The notes under the pieces were generated by a model. It did no database searches, was not told the origin of the DNA, and was given only the letters and a program-made list of their open reading frames with translations. A stretch of DNA of 8,008 bases, taken from Elusimicrobiota bacterium (GTDB lineage: Bacteria > Elusimicrobiota > Elusimicrobia > 2-02-FULL-39-32). The position numbers and the translations under genes are program-made. Location of the stretch: positions 1 through 8,008 of the forward strand of contig JAHFCA010000060.1 in the NCBI GenBank assembly GCA_023249715.1, read 5' to 3'. Each line of letters opens with the position of its first letter. Position 1 is the stretch's first letter. Positions 1-7,132 of the stretch are shown here, piece by piece.

Positions 1-1310
1 GTGGGATCCCTTTTTGCCATAAGGGCTGCCCTCTTGGCAATATTATTCCCGATTGGAACGATTTAGTGTATCACAATCGTTGGGAGGAAGCGTTAGAGAG
101 GCCCCTTTCCACAAATAATTTTCCAGAGTTTACAGGCCGTATTTGTCCCGCCCCTTGCGAAGAGTCCTGCGTCTTAAATATAAACGATAACCCCGTTACC
201 ATTGAACGCATAGAACAAGAAATTATTGAACATGGTTTTAAATCGGGGTGGATGACTCCAAAGCCGCCTAAAATTAGAACCGGAAAAAAAGTAGCCGTTA
301 TAGGTTCGGGTCCTAGCGGATTAGCGTGCGCCAGTCAATTGAATAAAGCAGGCCATTCGGTTACAGTTTTTGAAAGGAACGATCGGGTGGGTGGGCTTCT
401 GATGTATGGAATTCCAGATTTTAAATTGGAAAAAGAGATTGTGTTGCGTCGCGTAGAACTCATGAAGCAAGAAGGGGTCGAATTTAAAACCAATGCGCAT
501 GTTGGCGTCAACCTATCTGCGGAAGAGTTAAAAAAGAATTTTGATGCCGTTGTGTTGGCAGGAGGAGCTACTCAAGCGAGAGATATCCCAATTCCAGGCC
601 GGGAATTAAAGGGAATTCATTTTGCCATGGAATTTTTACCGCTCCAGAACAAACGGAACCAAGGCGATCACATTCCGGACGATCAATTTATTTCCGCCAA
701 AGGAAAAAATGTAATTGTTCTTGGGGGAGGAGATACAGGCTCAGACTGCCATGGAACCAGTCTTCGGCAAGGAGCAAAGTCGGTTATTTCTTTAGAACTT
801 CTTCCGAAACCTCCGGAGAAAAGAATTCCGGAAAATCCTTGGCCGGAATGGGGACGCATATTTAGAACTTCCAGCTCTCATGCAGAAGGGGGCAGAAGAG
901 ATTGGAGCGTTTCCACTAAAAGATTTTCCGGAGAAAACGGGGTCGTTAAAAAAATACATTTAGTTCGTTTAGATTGGGTGGAAAGCCAAAATGGGACGCC
1001 GCCGAGAATGGCAGAAATTCCAGGTTCCGATTTCGAAATGGAGGGTGATTTAGTGCTTCTTGCCCTTGGTTTTTTGGGTCCAGAAAAAGAGACCATGCTC
1101 AAACAATTAGGCATTGGGCTCACTCCCAGAGGGAATGTAGAGGTAGATACCAACTATATGACCCATGTTCCCGCTGTTTTCTCTTGCGGAGATATGCGCC
1201 GAGGTCAATCCTTGGTGGTCTGGGCCATTTGGGAAGGCCGAGAAGCGGCCCGAGGGGTCGACAAATTCTTAATGGGCCAAACCAGCCTTCCTACAAGTCC
1301 TTTTCATTAA
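1..1310 (+). CDS. gltD: Glutamate synthase (NADPH) small subunit, 5'-truncated by the window edge
   Basis: This is the beta subunit of glutamate synthase. It takes electrons from NADPH through FAD and passes them through iron-sulfur clusters to the large subunit, which makes glutamate from glutamine and 2-oxoglutarate. The frame is open from base 3. Codons 3-65 read GIPFCHKGCPLGNIIPDWND plus Leu, the conserved GltD N-terminal segment, so the GTG at 66 is an internal valine and the real start is off the window. Visible cluster cysteines lie in CHKGC and in ICPAPCEESC (about 138-173). The FAD-binding GSGPSG is at about 303-320, followed by GGLLMYGIPDFKL. The NADPH-binding GGGDTGSDC is at about 723-749. 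The conserved C-terminal FAD segment FSCGDMRRGQS lies near 1179-1211. About 435 residues are visible; the family is usually 470-490, so roughly 40-55 are missing. gltB may lie upstream, but this cannot be seen. The 3' end overlaps the convergent membrane-protein gene by 42 nt. Confidence 0.96.
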   Translation, partial: GIPFCHKGCPLGNIIPDWNDLVYHNRWEEALERPLSTNNFPEFTGRICPAPCEESCVLNINDNPVTIERIEQEIIEHGFKSGWMTPKPPKIRTGKKVAVIGSGPSGLACASQLNKAGHSVTVFERNDRVGGLLMYGIPDFKLEKEIVLRRVELMKQEGVEFKTNAHVGVNLSAEELKKNFDAVVLAGGATQARDIPIPGRELKGIHFAMEFLPLQNKRNQGDHIPDDQFISAKGKNVIVLGGGDTGSDCHGTSLRQGAKSVISLELLPKPPEKRIPENPWPEWGRIFRTSSSHAEGGRRDWSVSTKRFSGENGVVKKIHLVRLDWVESQNGTPPRMAEIPGSDFEMEGDLVLLALGFLGPEKETMLKQLGIGLTPRGNVEVDTNYMTHVPAVFSCGDMRRGQSLVVWAIWEGREAARGVDKFLMGQTSLPTSPFH

Positions 1311-3527
1311 CCCGAATAAAACGGACAGTAGAATTGTCCCGTAAAAAATCATTAAACTTCGTATAAACCAGGTAGGTTCATAAGAAAATTCTACTGTGTG
1401 GTTTCCAGCCGGGAGGTCGATCGCTTTAAATAGGCCATTTTCTTTAAAGAGGATCGCTTCTTTTCCATTCAGGCGCGCTTTCCAATTTTTATCATAACTA
1501 TCCGACCAGGAAAGAACACCTTTCTTATCTCCTTGCGTAATCAGCGTAAAAAAATCATATCGATAATTATTCGCTTCTATAGAATAACGAAAATTACTTT
1601 TCTCTGAGCACTTAAATTGAAAGGGAGCTTTCCCGATTGCGAATAGTTCCCTTAATTCCGAAGAGGGTAGGTTGGAATGAATCAGTTGATAGTAGTCCTT
1701 GAGTAATAAAAGACTATTCCACCGTCTATTTTTTAGGGCGAATTCCATGGGATCTTTATTGGAATATGTTTCTTCGAACAATGGGGAAAAAGCGTAAGGT
1801 TGCAAATTCAGAAGGCCATAGTAACGCAATTGTTGGCCTCCTTCCGGCGAACTTTTGGGATAAATTTCTCTTTTTTTGGGGGGGCTGAAATTTTTAATAG
1901 CTCTATCCGACTTTAAAATAAATTGAGAGTCTTTCTTCTGGTTATAAAGATAAGACGTTTTTTTAAATTGGTATATTAAATCGCCGACGAGCACCAGACA
2001 GAATACCGTACCTAGGATTTGGGGCGCATTCTTAAAGAAAGAATTTTCTGAATTTTTATATCGGCGCATCCAAAATAGGAGCGCCCAAGGAAGAAAAAGG
2101 AGCTGCAGCGATACTTTTATAAAGTCTATTTTATCTTTACCATAATAGAGTACCAGTAGAAATAGAGTAAGGATTACCGCAAAGAATAGGAAGAGCGGAA
2201 TTTTCTCTTTGAAGGTGTTTGTTTCAAAATAAGATTTTTTCCAGTTAGAGAGGAGAAAGTTGCACCCTAAAATATAAAAATAGAGTAAAGGGAACATAAA
2301 AAAGAGAACAAACGTGTGCGTATGTCTTACAAACCATAGAGGAGGAAAGATACAGTATAAAAATTTATGGAGATAGCCGGGAGGCCCCAGCATAAATAAA
2401 CCAAACGCAATCAGGAGAAAAATCCAGACGCGCTTCAAGAAGTCTTTGCCAAAAAAAAGCCCTAAAAGGGCAATGGACCAAGGTAGAAAACCAATATACA
2501 TGTAAGCTTCCGAGGTGGTTCCCCAGGTATTGGCGCTCGGACCTTGGATATACATGTTCCCATTCGGCGCGATCATCTGCAAAAAATCCCAAAGAGTGGA
2601 GAAAGAACCTGTAAACTCAATGTAACGATAGGGCATTTTAATTCCGCTTTTTTGAGTAATCAAGGTGTGGGGTTCATATTGAACAGGACCTCCCTGGGGT
2701 GGGAGATTTTCATAGGAAAAATCGACCATTCTGGCCGGAAAAACATAGGAATTGTTTTCTAGAAATAAAACAATGTTAGGCGCCATCATCAGACCAATAA
2801 TCAATGCGGTAAGAGTGAATTTAGATATAAAATTTTTTCTTGCCAATAGGCTAAACAAAAGATCTCTTTTAAAGAGAAGGATCCCCGCTAAAAATAAAAA
2901 TAGGAACAGCCAGGAACTGGCGAAGAAATAAGATTGACAATTAATGCCTATAGTCACTCCTAGAAGAATCCAGTGGCGCCAGCAATCTTCCGGGGATTCG
3001 AGAATTTTTAAAAGAAAATAAAGCATATAGGGAACCCATAAAAACTGACTTAAAATTCCATCCTGACGAAAAGAGCCTAAAAATATGGAAGAAAAAAGGA
3101 GAATAGGAACTAAACTTACGCGAGTTAAAATATGTTTTGCCAAAGGACGGAAGACGAGATAAACTCCAAAGGCCATCCAGACAGTTAAAAGCACTCTGTT
3201 CCAGTTATAAAGGATGAGGACATCGTTGACAATAAATTTTCCCAAAAAAATAATGGTTAAGGTAAGGGGTTCCCAAAATCTGCTTTGGCTAATGAGAGGA
3301 TAAAATGGTTCTCCGCCATGTTCGAAGGGGTTCCAAAAGGGGACGTGGCCAAGCCCTATATTTTTGGCAAAAAAACTAAATATAGGGTAGTTCCAAAAGA
3401 GATTGTCGTGGGTTAGGGTGGCTTTTCCAAAAATCAGCATCTCTTGAAGAAGAAAGATAAGATAAAGAAAACATCCTATCCAAACTAGACACTCTATTAA
3501 GAGGGGGCGTTTTTTAAAAAATTCCAT
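1269..3527 (-). CDS. YfhO-like GT-C-fold membrane protein, probable glycosyltransferase
   Basis: A 752-residue polytopic inner-membrane protein with roughly 11-13 hydrophobic segments between residues 10 and 530. After the first membrane segment comes a loop with LTHDNLFWNYP (Asp41) and then WNPFEHGGEPF (65-75). This matches the GT-C/YfhO pattern of an acidic residue in the first external loop followed by a WNP..GG.PF motif. Further YfhO-like signatures are EAYMYIGFLPW and the PPLWFVRHTHTF stretch. Residues about 670-720 form a beta-rich C-terminal domain (SDSYDKNWKARLNGKEA, then LPAGNHTVEFSYEP), typical of the YfhO family end, and a last membrane segment follows (about 721-742). GT-C enzymes use polyprenyl-phosphate sugars; substrate and acceptor here are unknown. 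Start: ATG 3 nt after the preceding stop, without a clear Shine-Dalgarno, so translation is probably coupled. A C7A7 run lies in codons 548-553. It is the last gene of the operon. Family call is firm; catalytic activity is inferred. Confidence 0.82.
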   Translation of the reverse strand: MEFFKKRPLLIECLVWIGCFLYLIFLLQEMLIFGKATLTHDNLFWNYPIFSFFAKNIGLGHVPFWNPFEHGGEPFYPLISQSRFWEPLTLTIIFLGKFIVNDVLILYNWNRVLLTVWMAFGVYLVFRPLAKHILTRVSLVPILLFSSIFLGSFRQDGILSQFLWVPYMLYFLLKILESPEDCWRHWILLGVTIGINCQSYFFASSWLFLFLFLAGILLFKRDLLFSLLARKNFISKFTLTALIIGLMMAPNIVLFLENNSYVFPARMVDFSYENLPPQGGPVQYEPHTLITQKSGIKMPYRYIEFTGSFSTLWDFLQMIAPNGNMYIQGPSANTWGTTSEAYMYIGFLPWSIALLGLFFGKDFLKRVWIFLLIAFGLFMLGPPGYLHKFLYCIFPPLWFVRHTHTFVLFFMFPLLYFYILGCNFLLSNWKKSYFETNTFKEKIPLFLFFAVILTLFLLVLYYGKDKIDFIKVSLQLLFLPWALLFWMRRYKNSENSFFKNAPQILGTVFCLVLVGDLIYQFKKTSYLYNQKKDSQFILKSDRAIKNFSPPKKREIYPKSSPEGGQQLRYYGLLNLQPYAFSPLFEETYSNKDPMEFALKNRRWNSLLLLKDYYQLIHSNLPSSELRELFAIGKAPFQFKCSEKSNFRYSIEANNYRYDFFTLITQGDKKGVLSWSDSYDKNWKARLNGKEAILFKENGLFKAIDLPAGNHTVEFSYEPTWFIRSLMIFYGTILLSVLFGLMKRTCRKAGLAH
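1321..1342 (-). terminator. Weak hairpin plus short T-tract near the operon end (tentative)
   Basis: On the - strand ACGGGACA pairs imperfectly with TGTCCGT (one bulged base) around a short loop, and TTTTATT follows. It lies inside the coding region, about 50 nt before the membrane-protein stop codon, so a functional terminator here would cut the message short. On the + strand it starts 10 nt after the gltD stop but is followed by A residues, so it is not a canonical terminator for gltD. It could equally be chance or an RNA-end stabilising hairpin. Confidence 0.2.
1871..1884 (-). repeat. C7A7 homopolymer run inside the GT-C gene
   Basis: Seven C followed by seven A on the coding strand, in codons 548-553 (Ser-Pro-Pro-Lys-Lys-Arg) between the membrane region and the C-terminal beta domain. 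The gene is in frame through the run in this sequence. Such runs can slip in replication or transcription; a change of one base would remove the C-terminal domain and last membrane segment. Confidence 0.9.
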
Positions 3528-3530
3528 AAA

Positions 3531-4040
3531 CTAAAATTTGAGGAGTCGGTGCCAAAAGTTTGAAAAATGGCCCATGTATAGGAGGGTTTTACTGTTAATT
3601 TTGTAGCCGTCTTCTTCTTTTTTTAGTTGGCCAATGGCGCAAAGGCGGTCTAGTCTTACCTGAACAATTTCGTCCCTTCCGTAAATATCCTGGAGTTTAC
3701 TCTCCGTTAAATAGGGAGATTGGAGAAGTTCATAGAGAATTTTTAAACGCCTGCCGGTCTCGGAAATATTAAAGAGGTTAAAATAGGAATAAGCGACGGC
3801 AAAGTAACCAATCACAAAATAGACCATACAAATGAAATAATCTATACAAGACCTCAACGGTTCTATGCTCCAAAGCAATCCCAACCCCAGAATCAAAATA
3901 AAAGCGCAAATAAAAATGGAATAAATCACGACCATTTGCGGAGACTCTTTTTTAAAGAGCCGAGCAGAAGCGGCATGGAACAGGAACTGAAAGATGGGTG
4001 AGAGAAAGACAAATAGAGTAGACCAATCGAATAGAGTCAT
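3531..4040 (-). CDS. Small membrane protein with C-terminal winged-helix-like domain (second of a tandem pair)
   Basis: I do not recognise a named family. The 169-residue protein has three predicted membrane segments (about 5-22, 36-58 and 67-90). A charged cytoplasmic-looking domain of about 55 residues (97-152) follows. It reads as helix (RRLKILYELLQSP), helix (ESKLQDIYG), helix (EIVQVRLDRLCAIGQLKK) and a short strand-like wing (DGYKINS), a winged helix-turn-helix pattern, and an amphipathic tail (FSNFWHRLLKF) ends it. Layout and several positions (SP, L..G..LKK, I.S, F....RLL) match the gene just upstream, so the two are probably diverged paralogues. The start ATG follows the upstream stop TAA after one base (TAATATG), so coupling is likely. 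It sits between that gene and the GT-C protein. A membrane-tethered regulator, or a scaffold whose winged helix binds protein instead of DNA, are both possible. Confidence 0.8.
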   Translation of the reverse strand: MTLFDWSTLFVFLSPIFQFLFHAASARLFKKESPQMVVIYSIFICAFILILGLGLLWSIEPLRSCIDYFICMVYFVIGYFAVAYSYFNLFNISETGRRLKILYELLQSPYLTESKLQDIYGRDEIVQVRLDRLCAIGQLKKEEDGYKINSKTLLYMGHFSNFWHRLLKF

Positions 4041-4041
4041 A

Positions 4042-4560
4042 TTACCCGCCGTGATAGCCTAACCCCAAAAGACGGCGATAGAATAAGAAAAAACGGATCA
4101 GCCTTTTCCCGGAGGAGGTAATCATGAATTTGTCTTTCTTTTTTAAAGCCATGCCACTGTTCAAGAGGTCTTGGACGCGGTTCATGACCAATTTTTTATG
4201 GTCAAACAGTGTTTGAATTTGCTCTACCCCGGTAGAGGTTGGACTATTTTTTTGGATGAGGAGCATCATTTCTAAAGAAGGGGAAACCGCTTGGGCTGCG
4301 GGATAAAACTGGATATAGGCGCACCCCACCGCCACTAGAAGGAGCCAGATAGAAAAAAGTTCTTTTATAGAAAACCAAGCCTCCGGCAGGATTCCCATAA
4401 AAGAGAAGAGGGAGTATAAACTGGCGACAAGAGTGGGAATAAATACAAAAATAATAAAGAGAGCGGCGGCATCCTGAAGCGGCCGTTTTGTTCTCCAGAT
4501 TAGGATATGCGTCCCCAAGAGAATGAGAAAAGAGAGAAATACGGTGAATAAAATATTCAT
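4042..4560 (-). CDS. Small membrane protein with C-terminal winged-helix-like domain (first of a tandem pair)
   Basis: No named family recognised. The 172-residue product has three hydrophobic segments (about 3-22, 32-55 and 67-88). A soluble domain follows (94-150): SPSLEMMLLIQKNSP, a helix around VEQIQTLFD, a recognition-helix-like KKLVMNRVQDLLNSG, then ALKKKDKFMITSSG as a wing. A basic, amphipathic C-terminus (RFFLFYRRLLGLGYHGG) ends it. The fold reading is from pattern, not from a match to a characterised protein. It shares architecture with the next gene downstream. The ATG is preceded by AGAGG at 9-nt spacing, the best Shine-Dalgarno in this part of the operon, and lies 4 nt after the stop of the ThDP enzyme gene. 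The first membrane segment could be mistaken for a signal peptide, but with two more segments it is better read as an anchor. Function unknown; the context suggests a link to glycan synthesis or its control. Confidence 0.8.
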   Translation of the reverse strand: MNILFTVFLSFLILLGTHILIWRTKRPLQDAAALFIIFVFIPTLVASLYSLFSFMGILPEAWFSIKELFSIWLLLVAVGCAYIQFYPAAQAVSPSLEMMLLIQKNSPTSTGVEQIQTLFDHKKLVMNRVQDLLNSGMALKKKDKFMITSSGKRLIRFFLFYRRLLGLGYHGG

Positions 4561-4564
4561 GGAG

Positions 4565-6361
4565 CTAATCCTCTAAGGGAGGAACAATCATATTCTCTAA
4601 GAATTCTTTTTCTGGAAGATAGGGAGAAAGTCTTTCTATAGGATCGGTGACAATGGTTCCATCTTTACGGGCGTGTTGGAGCAAAATAGGGACTAAGGGT
4701 TGCTTTTTGGGAAGATGGACTTCGCAAACCGTAGGTCCTTTGGAATTTAACACAGATTTAATCGTCACAGATAACTCCGCCTGTTTTTTTATTTCTTCAG
4801 TGGTTAAGCCATAGGCTTGGGCTACTTTTATAAAATTGGGAGCGCTATACCCTCCGCTGGGGTCCGACCCTATAAACTCTCCTTTAAAATAGGCTTCCTG
4901 GGTGTGTTTGATTGTGACATATTCCCGATTATTCAATATAAACAGCTTTATGGGAATCTTGTAGTGGGCCAGTGTTTGAAACTCTTGAATATTCATTTGC
5001 AGGCCGCCATCTCCAGAAAGGCAAATCAACCTTTCTTTTTTAGAACCATGCCAGGCTCCGATAGCAGCGGGAAGTCCAAATCCCATGGGAGCAAAGCCCG
5101 TGTTGGTAAATAGTTTTTGCCCTTTCTTTATTCTAAAGGTTTGCATGGTGCAACTTAAGCTGGTGCCCATGTCGGTAACAATAATATCATCCGATTTCAG
5201 CTGATCACATAATTTTTCTATAAATACATAAGAATTGACTCCCTCTTTCTCTTTATAATAGATGGGGAGTGTTACGGGGTACTCTTTTTTCCAGTTTTGG
5301 CATCTTTGTTTCCAATCCTCAATCGGTTGGCCTTTGAAATTTTTAAGTTTGAGATTGAGTGCCGCTAAAAATTCTTTAACATCGGCGCCAATAGACACAT
5401 CAATCTTAGTTAAACCTTTTTTAAGTTCCGGTTCGCTTATATCTACCGCGATCACTTTAGCTCCGCGGGCAAAACTATTTTTTCTGGTTCCCGTTTGACG
5501 CGTATCCAATCGGGACCCGAGGCTTAAAACAAGATCCGCGTTGGCAATGGCAAAGTTGGCTCCATATTGTCCAAACACTCCAGAGCGGCCTACATAGAGG
5601 GGATGGTCCGATTCCATTAAATCGAGCCCATTCCATGTGGTAATAACTGGGAAACTGATCGTTTTAATTAAAGACTCAAATTCCTCTTGCGCTCCCGCTA
5701 AACGAACACCATTTCCCAAAATGAGAATGGGACGTTTGGAACTTTGGAGAAGTTTTAAAGTCTCTTCTAAAGCTAGAGCCCACTCTTTGTTTTTTTGTGG
5801 TGGAGCAGGAGGAATAAAACCAGATAATTTCTCTGGCTCGATTTGAGCCATTTGCACATCTTGCGGAATATCGAGCCAAACGGGACCCGGCCTTCCTTCT
5901 TTTGCCAGATACAGAGCTTTTTCTAAGTGATAGCGTATGCGGGCTGGATCGTCCACAAAAGCGGCATATTTGGTAATGGATTGAACCATGGGAAGAATAT
6001 TAATTTGTTGCACTCCCAATTGGCGGATCGTGGTTCCATCGGTACAGTGGGCGCGAGAGACTTGCCCAGAGATAAAAATAACGGGAATAGAGTCCATCCA
6101 TGCGCAGCAAACTCCGGTGAGCATATTCGTTCCGCCGGGTCCAGAGGTGCTTAAAGCGAATCCTATTTTTTCTTTAACCCGGGCATACCCTTCCGCCGCA
6201 TACGAGGCCGCCTGTTCATGTTGAACGCAGACTAGCTGCATCTTTCCGTTCTTAGAAATCGATTCTGCCAAATGGAGATTTGCCCCGCCCACTACTAGAA
6301 AAACGGTGTCAATTTCACATTTTTCTCTTAAGAATTGGATGACGTAATCCGAAAGCTTCAT
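4565..6361 (-). CDS. Thiamine-diphosphate enzyme, acetolactate-synthase-like (surface-glycan type)
   Basis: A 598-residue enzyme of the pyruvate decarboxylase/acetolactate synthase superfamily, with the full three-domain layout. The N-terminal pyrimidine-binding domain (1 to about 175) has the cofactor-activating Glu49 in VCVQHEQAASYAAEGYAR and the STSGPGGTN loop. A central Rossmann-like domain (about 195-345) contains ILGNGVRLAG and LGSRLDTRQTG. The C-terminal pyrophosphate-binding domain has GFAPMGFGLPAAIGA (422-436) and the GDG (450-452) to NN (477-478) metal/ThDP motif. Such enzymes decarboxylate a 2-keto acid and transfer the acyl group. The sequence style (MKLSDYV start; NREYVTIKHTQ after the NN) resembles homologues in polysaccharide loci better than housekeeping IlvB, and no ilvN-like regulatory subunit follows. 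YerE, which adds a two-carbon branch to a CDP-sugar, is a characterised precedent for a sugar substrate, but the substrate here is unknown. The start ATG abuts the upstream stop (TAAATG) and has no Shine-Dalgarno. Acetolactate synthase remains possible. Confidence 0.88.
   Translation of the reverse strand: MKLSDYVIQFLREKCEIDTVFLVVGGANLHLAESISKNGKMQLVCVQHEQAASYAAEGYARVKEKIGFALSTSGPGGTNMLTGVCCAWMDSIPVIFISGQVSRAHCTDGTTIRQLGVQQINILPMVQSITKYAAFVDDPARIRYHLEKALYLAKEGRPGPVWLDIPQDVQMAQIEPEKLSGFIPPAPPQKNKEWALALEETLKLLQSSKRPILILGNGVRLAGAQEEFESLIKTISFPVITTWNGLDLMESDHPLYVGRSGVFGQYGANFAIANADLVLSLGSRLDTRQTGTRKNSFARGAKVIAVDISEPELKKGLTKIDVSIGADVKEFLAALNLKLKNFKGQPIEDWKQRCQNWKKEYPVTLPIYYKEKEGVNSYVFIEKLCDQLKSDDIIVTDMGTSLSCTMQTFRIKKGQKLFTNTGFAPMGFGLPAAIGAWHGSKKERLICLSGDGGLQMNIQEFQTLAHYKIPIKLFILNNREYVTIKHTQEAYFKGEFIGSDPSGGYSAPNFIKVAQAYGLTTEEIKKQAELSVTIKSVLNSKGPTVCEVHLPKKQPLVPILLQHARKDGTIVTDPIERLSPYLPEKEFLENMIVPPLED
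4570..4574 (-). promoter_or_regulatory. Shine-Dalgarno for the first membrane/winged-helix gene
   Basis: AGAGG on the - strand, 9 nt before the ATG at 4560 and inside the last codons of the ThDP enzyme gene. It supports this start and suggests that the membrane pair can be translated independently of its upstream neighbour. Confidence 0.65.
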
Positions 6362-7129
6362 TTAGTTTGAGGAGCGGCCATTTTTTATAAGGAAGAGAGT
6401 TAAATCATCAAACGTATGCGTTTTGGCATCCTCTAAAAAAAAGGGGTTTTTTATGACATCCCCAATCGTATAAAGGGGATGGCCAATTTGAGAGAGTATG
6501 GTGCCTTCCAGCACGACGATTAAATCATGATTTTCAAGATGAAAAATATCCTGATCATTATACCGGCGCTCCATTTTCTTTATAGAGATGGATAGATCTT
6601 GGAATTTTCTCTGCACAAAGCCGGGCTGAGTGAGTTCAGTAAACCGTATATCTTCTTTGGAACACTGCACCATTTGGTTCTTCCCCTCATACATTGCCCC
6701 TTTACGCCCATAGGGATCGTCTAAACGGATGAGGTCGTATTTAAAGGGGGGGCTTTCGACTTCTACAAGAATTGTTCCGGTATCGGAAGTAGAGCGGGTG
6801 GAATGAAAAACTCCAGGGTCAATGATGACGCTGTCCAAAGATTTTAAAGTTATCGTTGTGTTTAAGGTGGAAAAAAGAGCTTCCCCTTTTAAAACGATGA
6901 GCGCTGTCTTTTTGTTAGGGTGAGAATGCATCGAGGTGACCGCGTTTTGATTGAGATACAGATGCCATACTTCTGTAAAGGGGTTGAGATAAACTAAATA
7001 TTCATAGCCCCAGGGTTTATTGACAACCCATTCCTGGTAGTTCACATCTTGATTTATTTCCTGAGGAGCGACTCTCCCTTGCAGGTTGGAACTATCCTTT
7101 TCAGAAAAATAGACGCGGTAATGACTCAA
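6362..7129 (-). CDS. Cupin protein, probable bicupin with one metal-site barrel
   Basis: A 255-residue cytoplasmic protein. After WVVNKPWGYEYLVYL (about 34-48) comes the first cupin barrel: VWHLYLNQNAVTSMHSHPNK with His68 and His70, then VLKGEALF, and the second motif with PGVFHSTRS (His109). The usual metal-ligand glutamate between the HxH and the glycine is not evident (K73/K74). LVEVESPPFKYDLIRLDDPYGRKG follows, a signature I associate with cupins of polysaccharide and nucleotide-sugar loci. Residues about 160-250 look like a second, degenerate barrel (LIVVLEGTI, then TIGDVI) without an HxH. Likely roles are sugar isomerisation/epimerisation or small-molecule binding; no specific reaction can be assigned. 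The start is TTG: the frame upstream is closed by a stop two codons away and GGGAG lies 8 nt before the TTG. It directly precedes the ThDP enzyme gene with no gap, so the two probably act in one pathway. Confidence 0.85.
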   Translation of the reverse strand: MSHYRVYFSEKDSSNLQGRVAPQEINQDVNYQEWVVNKPWGYEYLVYLNPFTEVWHLYLNQNAVTSMHSHPNKKTALIVLKGEALFSTLNTTITLKSLDSVIIDPGVFHSTRSTSDTGTILVEVESPPFKYDLIRLDDPYGRKGAMYEGKNQMVQCSKEDIRFTELTQPGFVQRKFQDLSISIKKMERRYNDQDIFHLENHDLIVVLEGTILSQIGHPLYTIGDVIKNPFFLEDAKTHTFDDLTLFLIKNGRSSN

Positions 7130-7132
7130 ACT

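Noticed and set aside
66..68. GTG as the start of gltD
   Set aside because: The frame is open upstream to base 3 and encodes the conserved GltD cysteine-containing segment, so this is an internal valine.
878..1153. - strand open frame opposite gltD
   Set aside because: It is low-complexity in character and antisense to conserved GltD sequence, with no family resemblance.
1871..1884. Programmed -1 ribosomal frameshift at C7A7
   Set aside because: In the zero frame (CCC CCC AAA AAA AGA) no canonical X XXY YYZ heptamer is formed, and the reading frame continues normally to a family-typical C-terminus.
3528..3545. CTCCTCAAA just before the GT-C start resembles the sequence before the ThDP enzyme start (6365-6375)
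   Set aside because: Both lie in the last codons of the preceding genes (LLKF and RSSN), read in different amino acids; likely coincidence, though both lack a Shine-Dalgarno.
4817..6224. Several + strand open frames of 69-98 codons opposite the ThDP enzyme gene
   Set aside because: They are antisense to a strongly conserved enzyme, have no recognisable domain, and look like shadows of its codon use.
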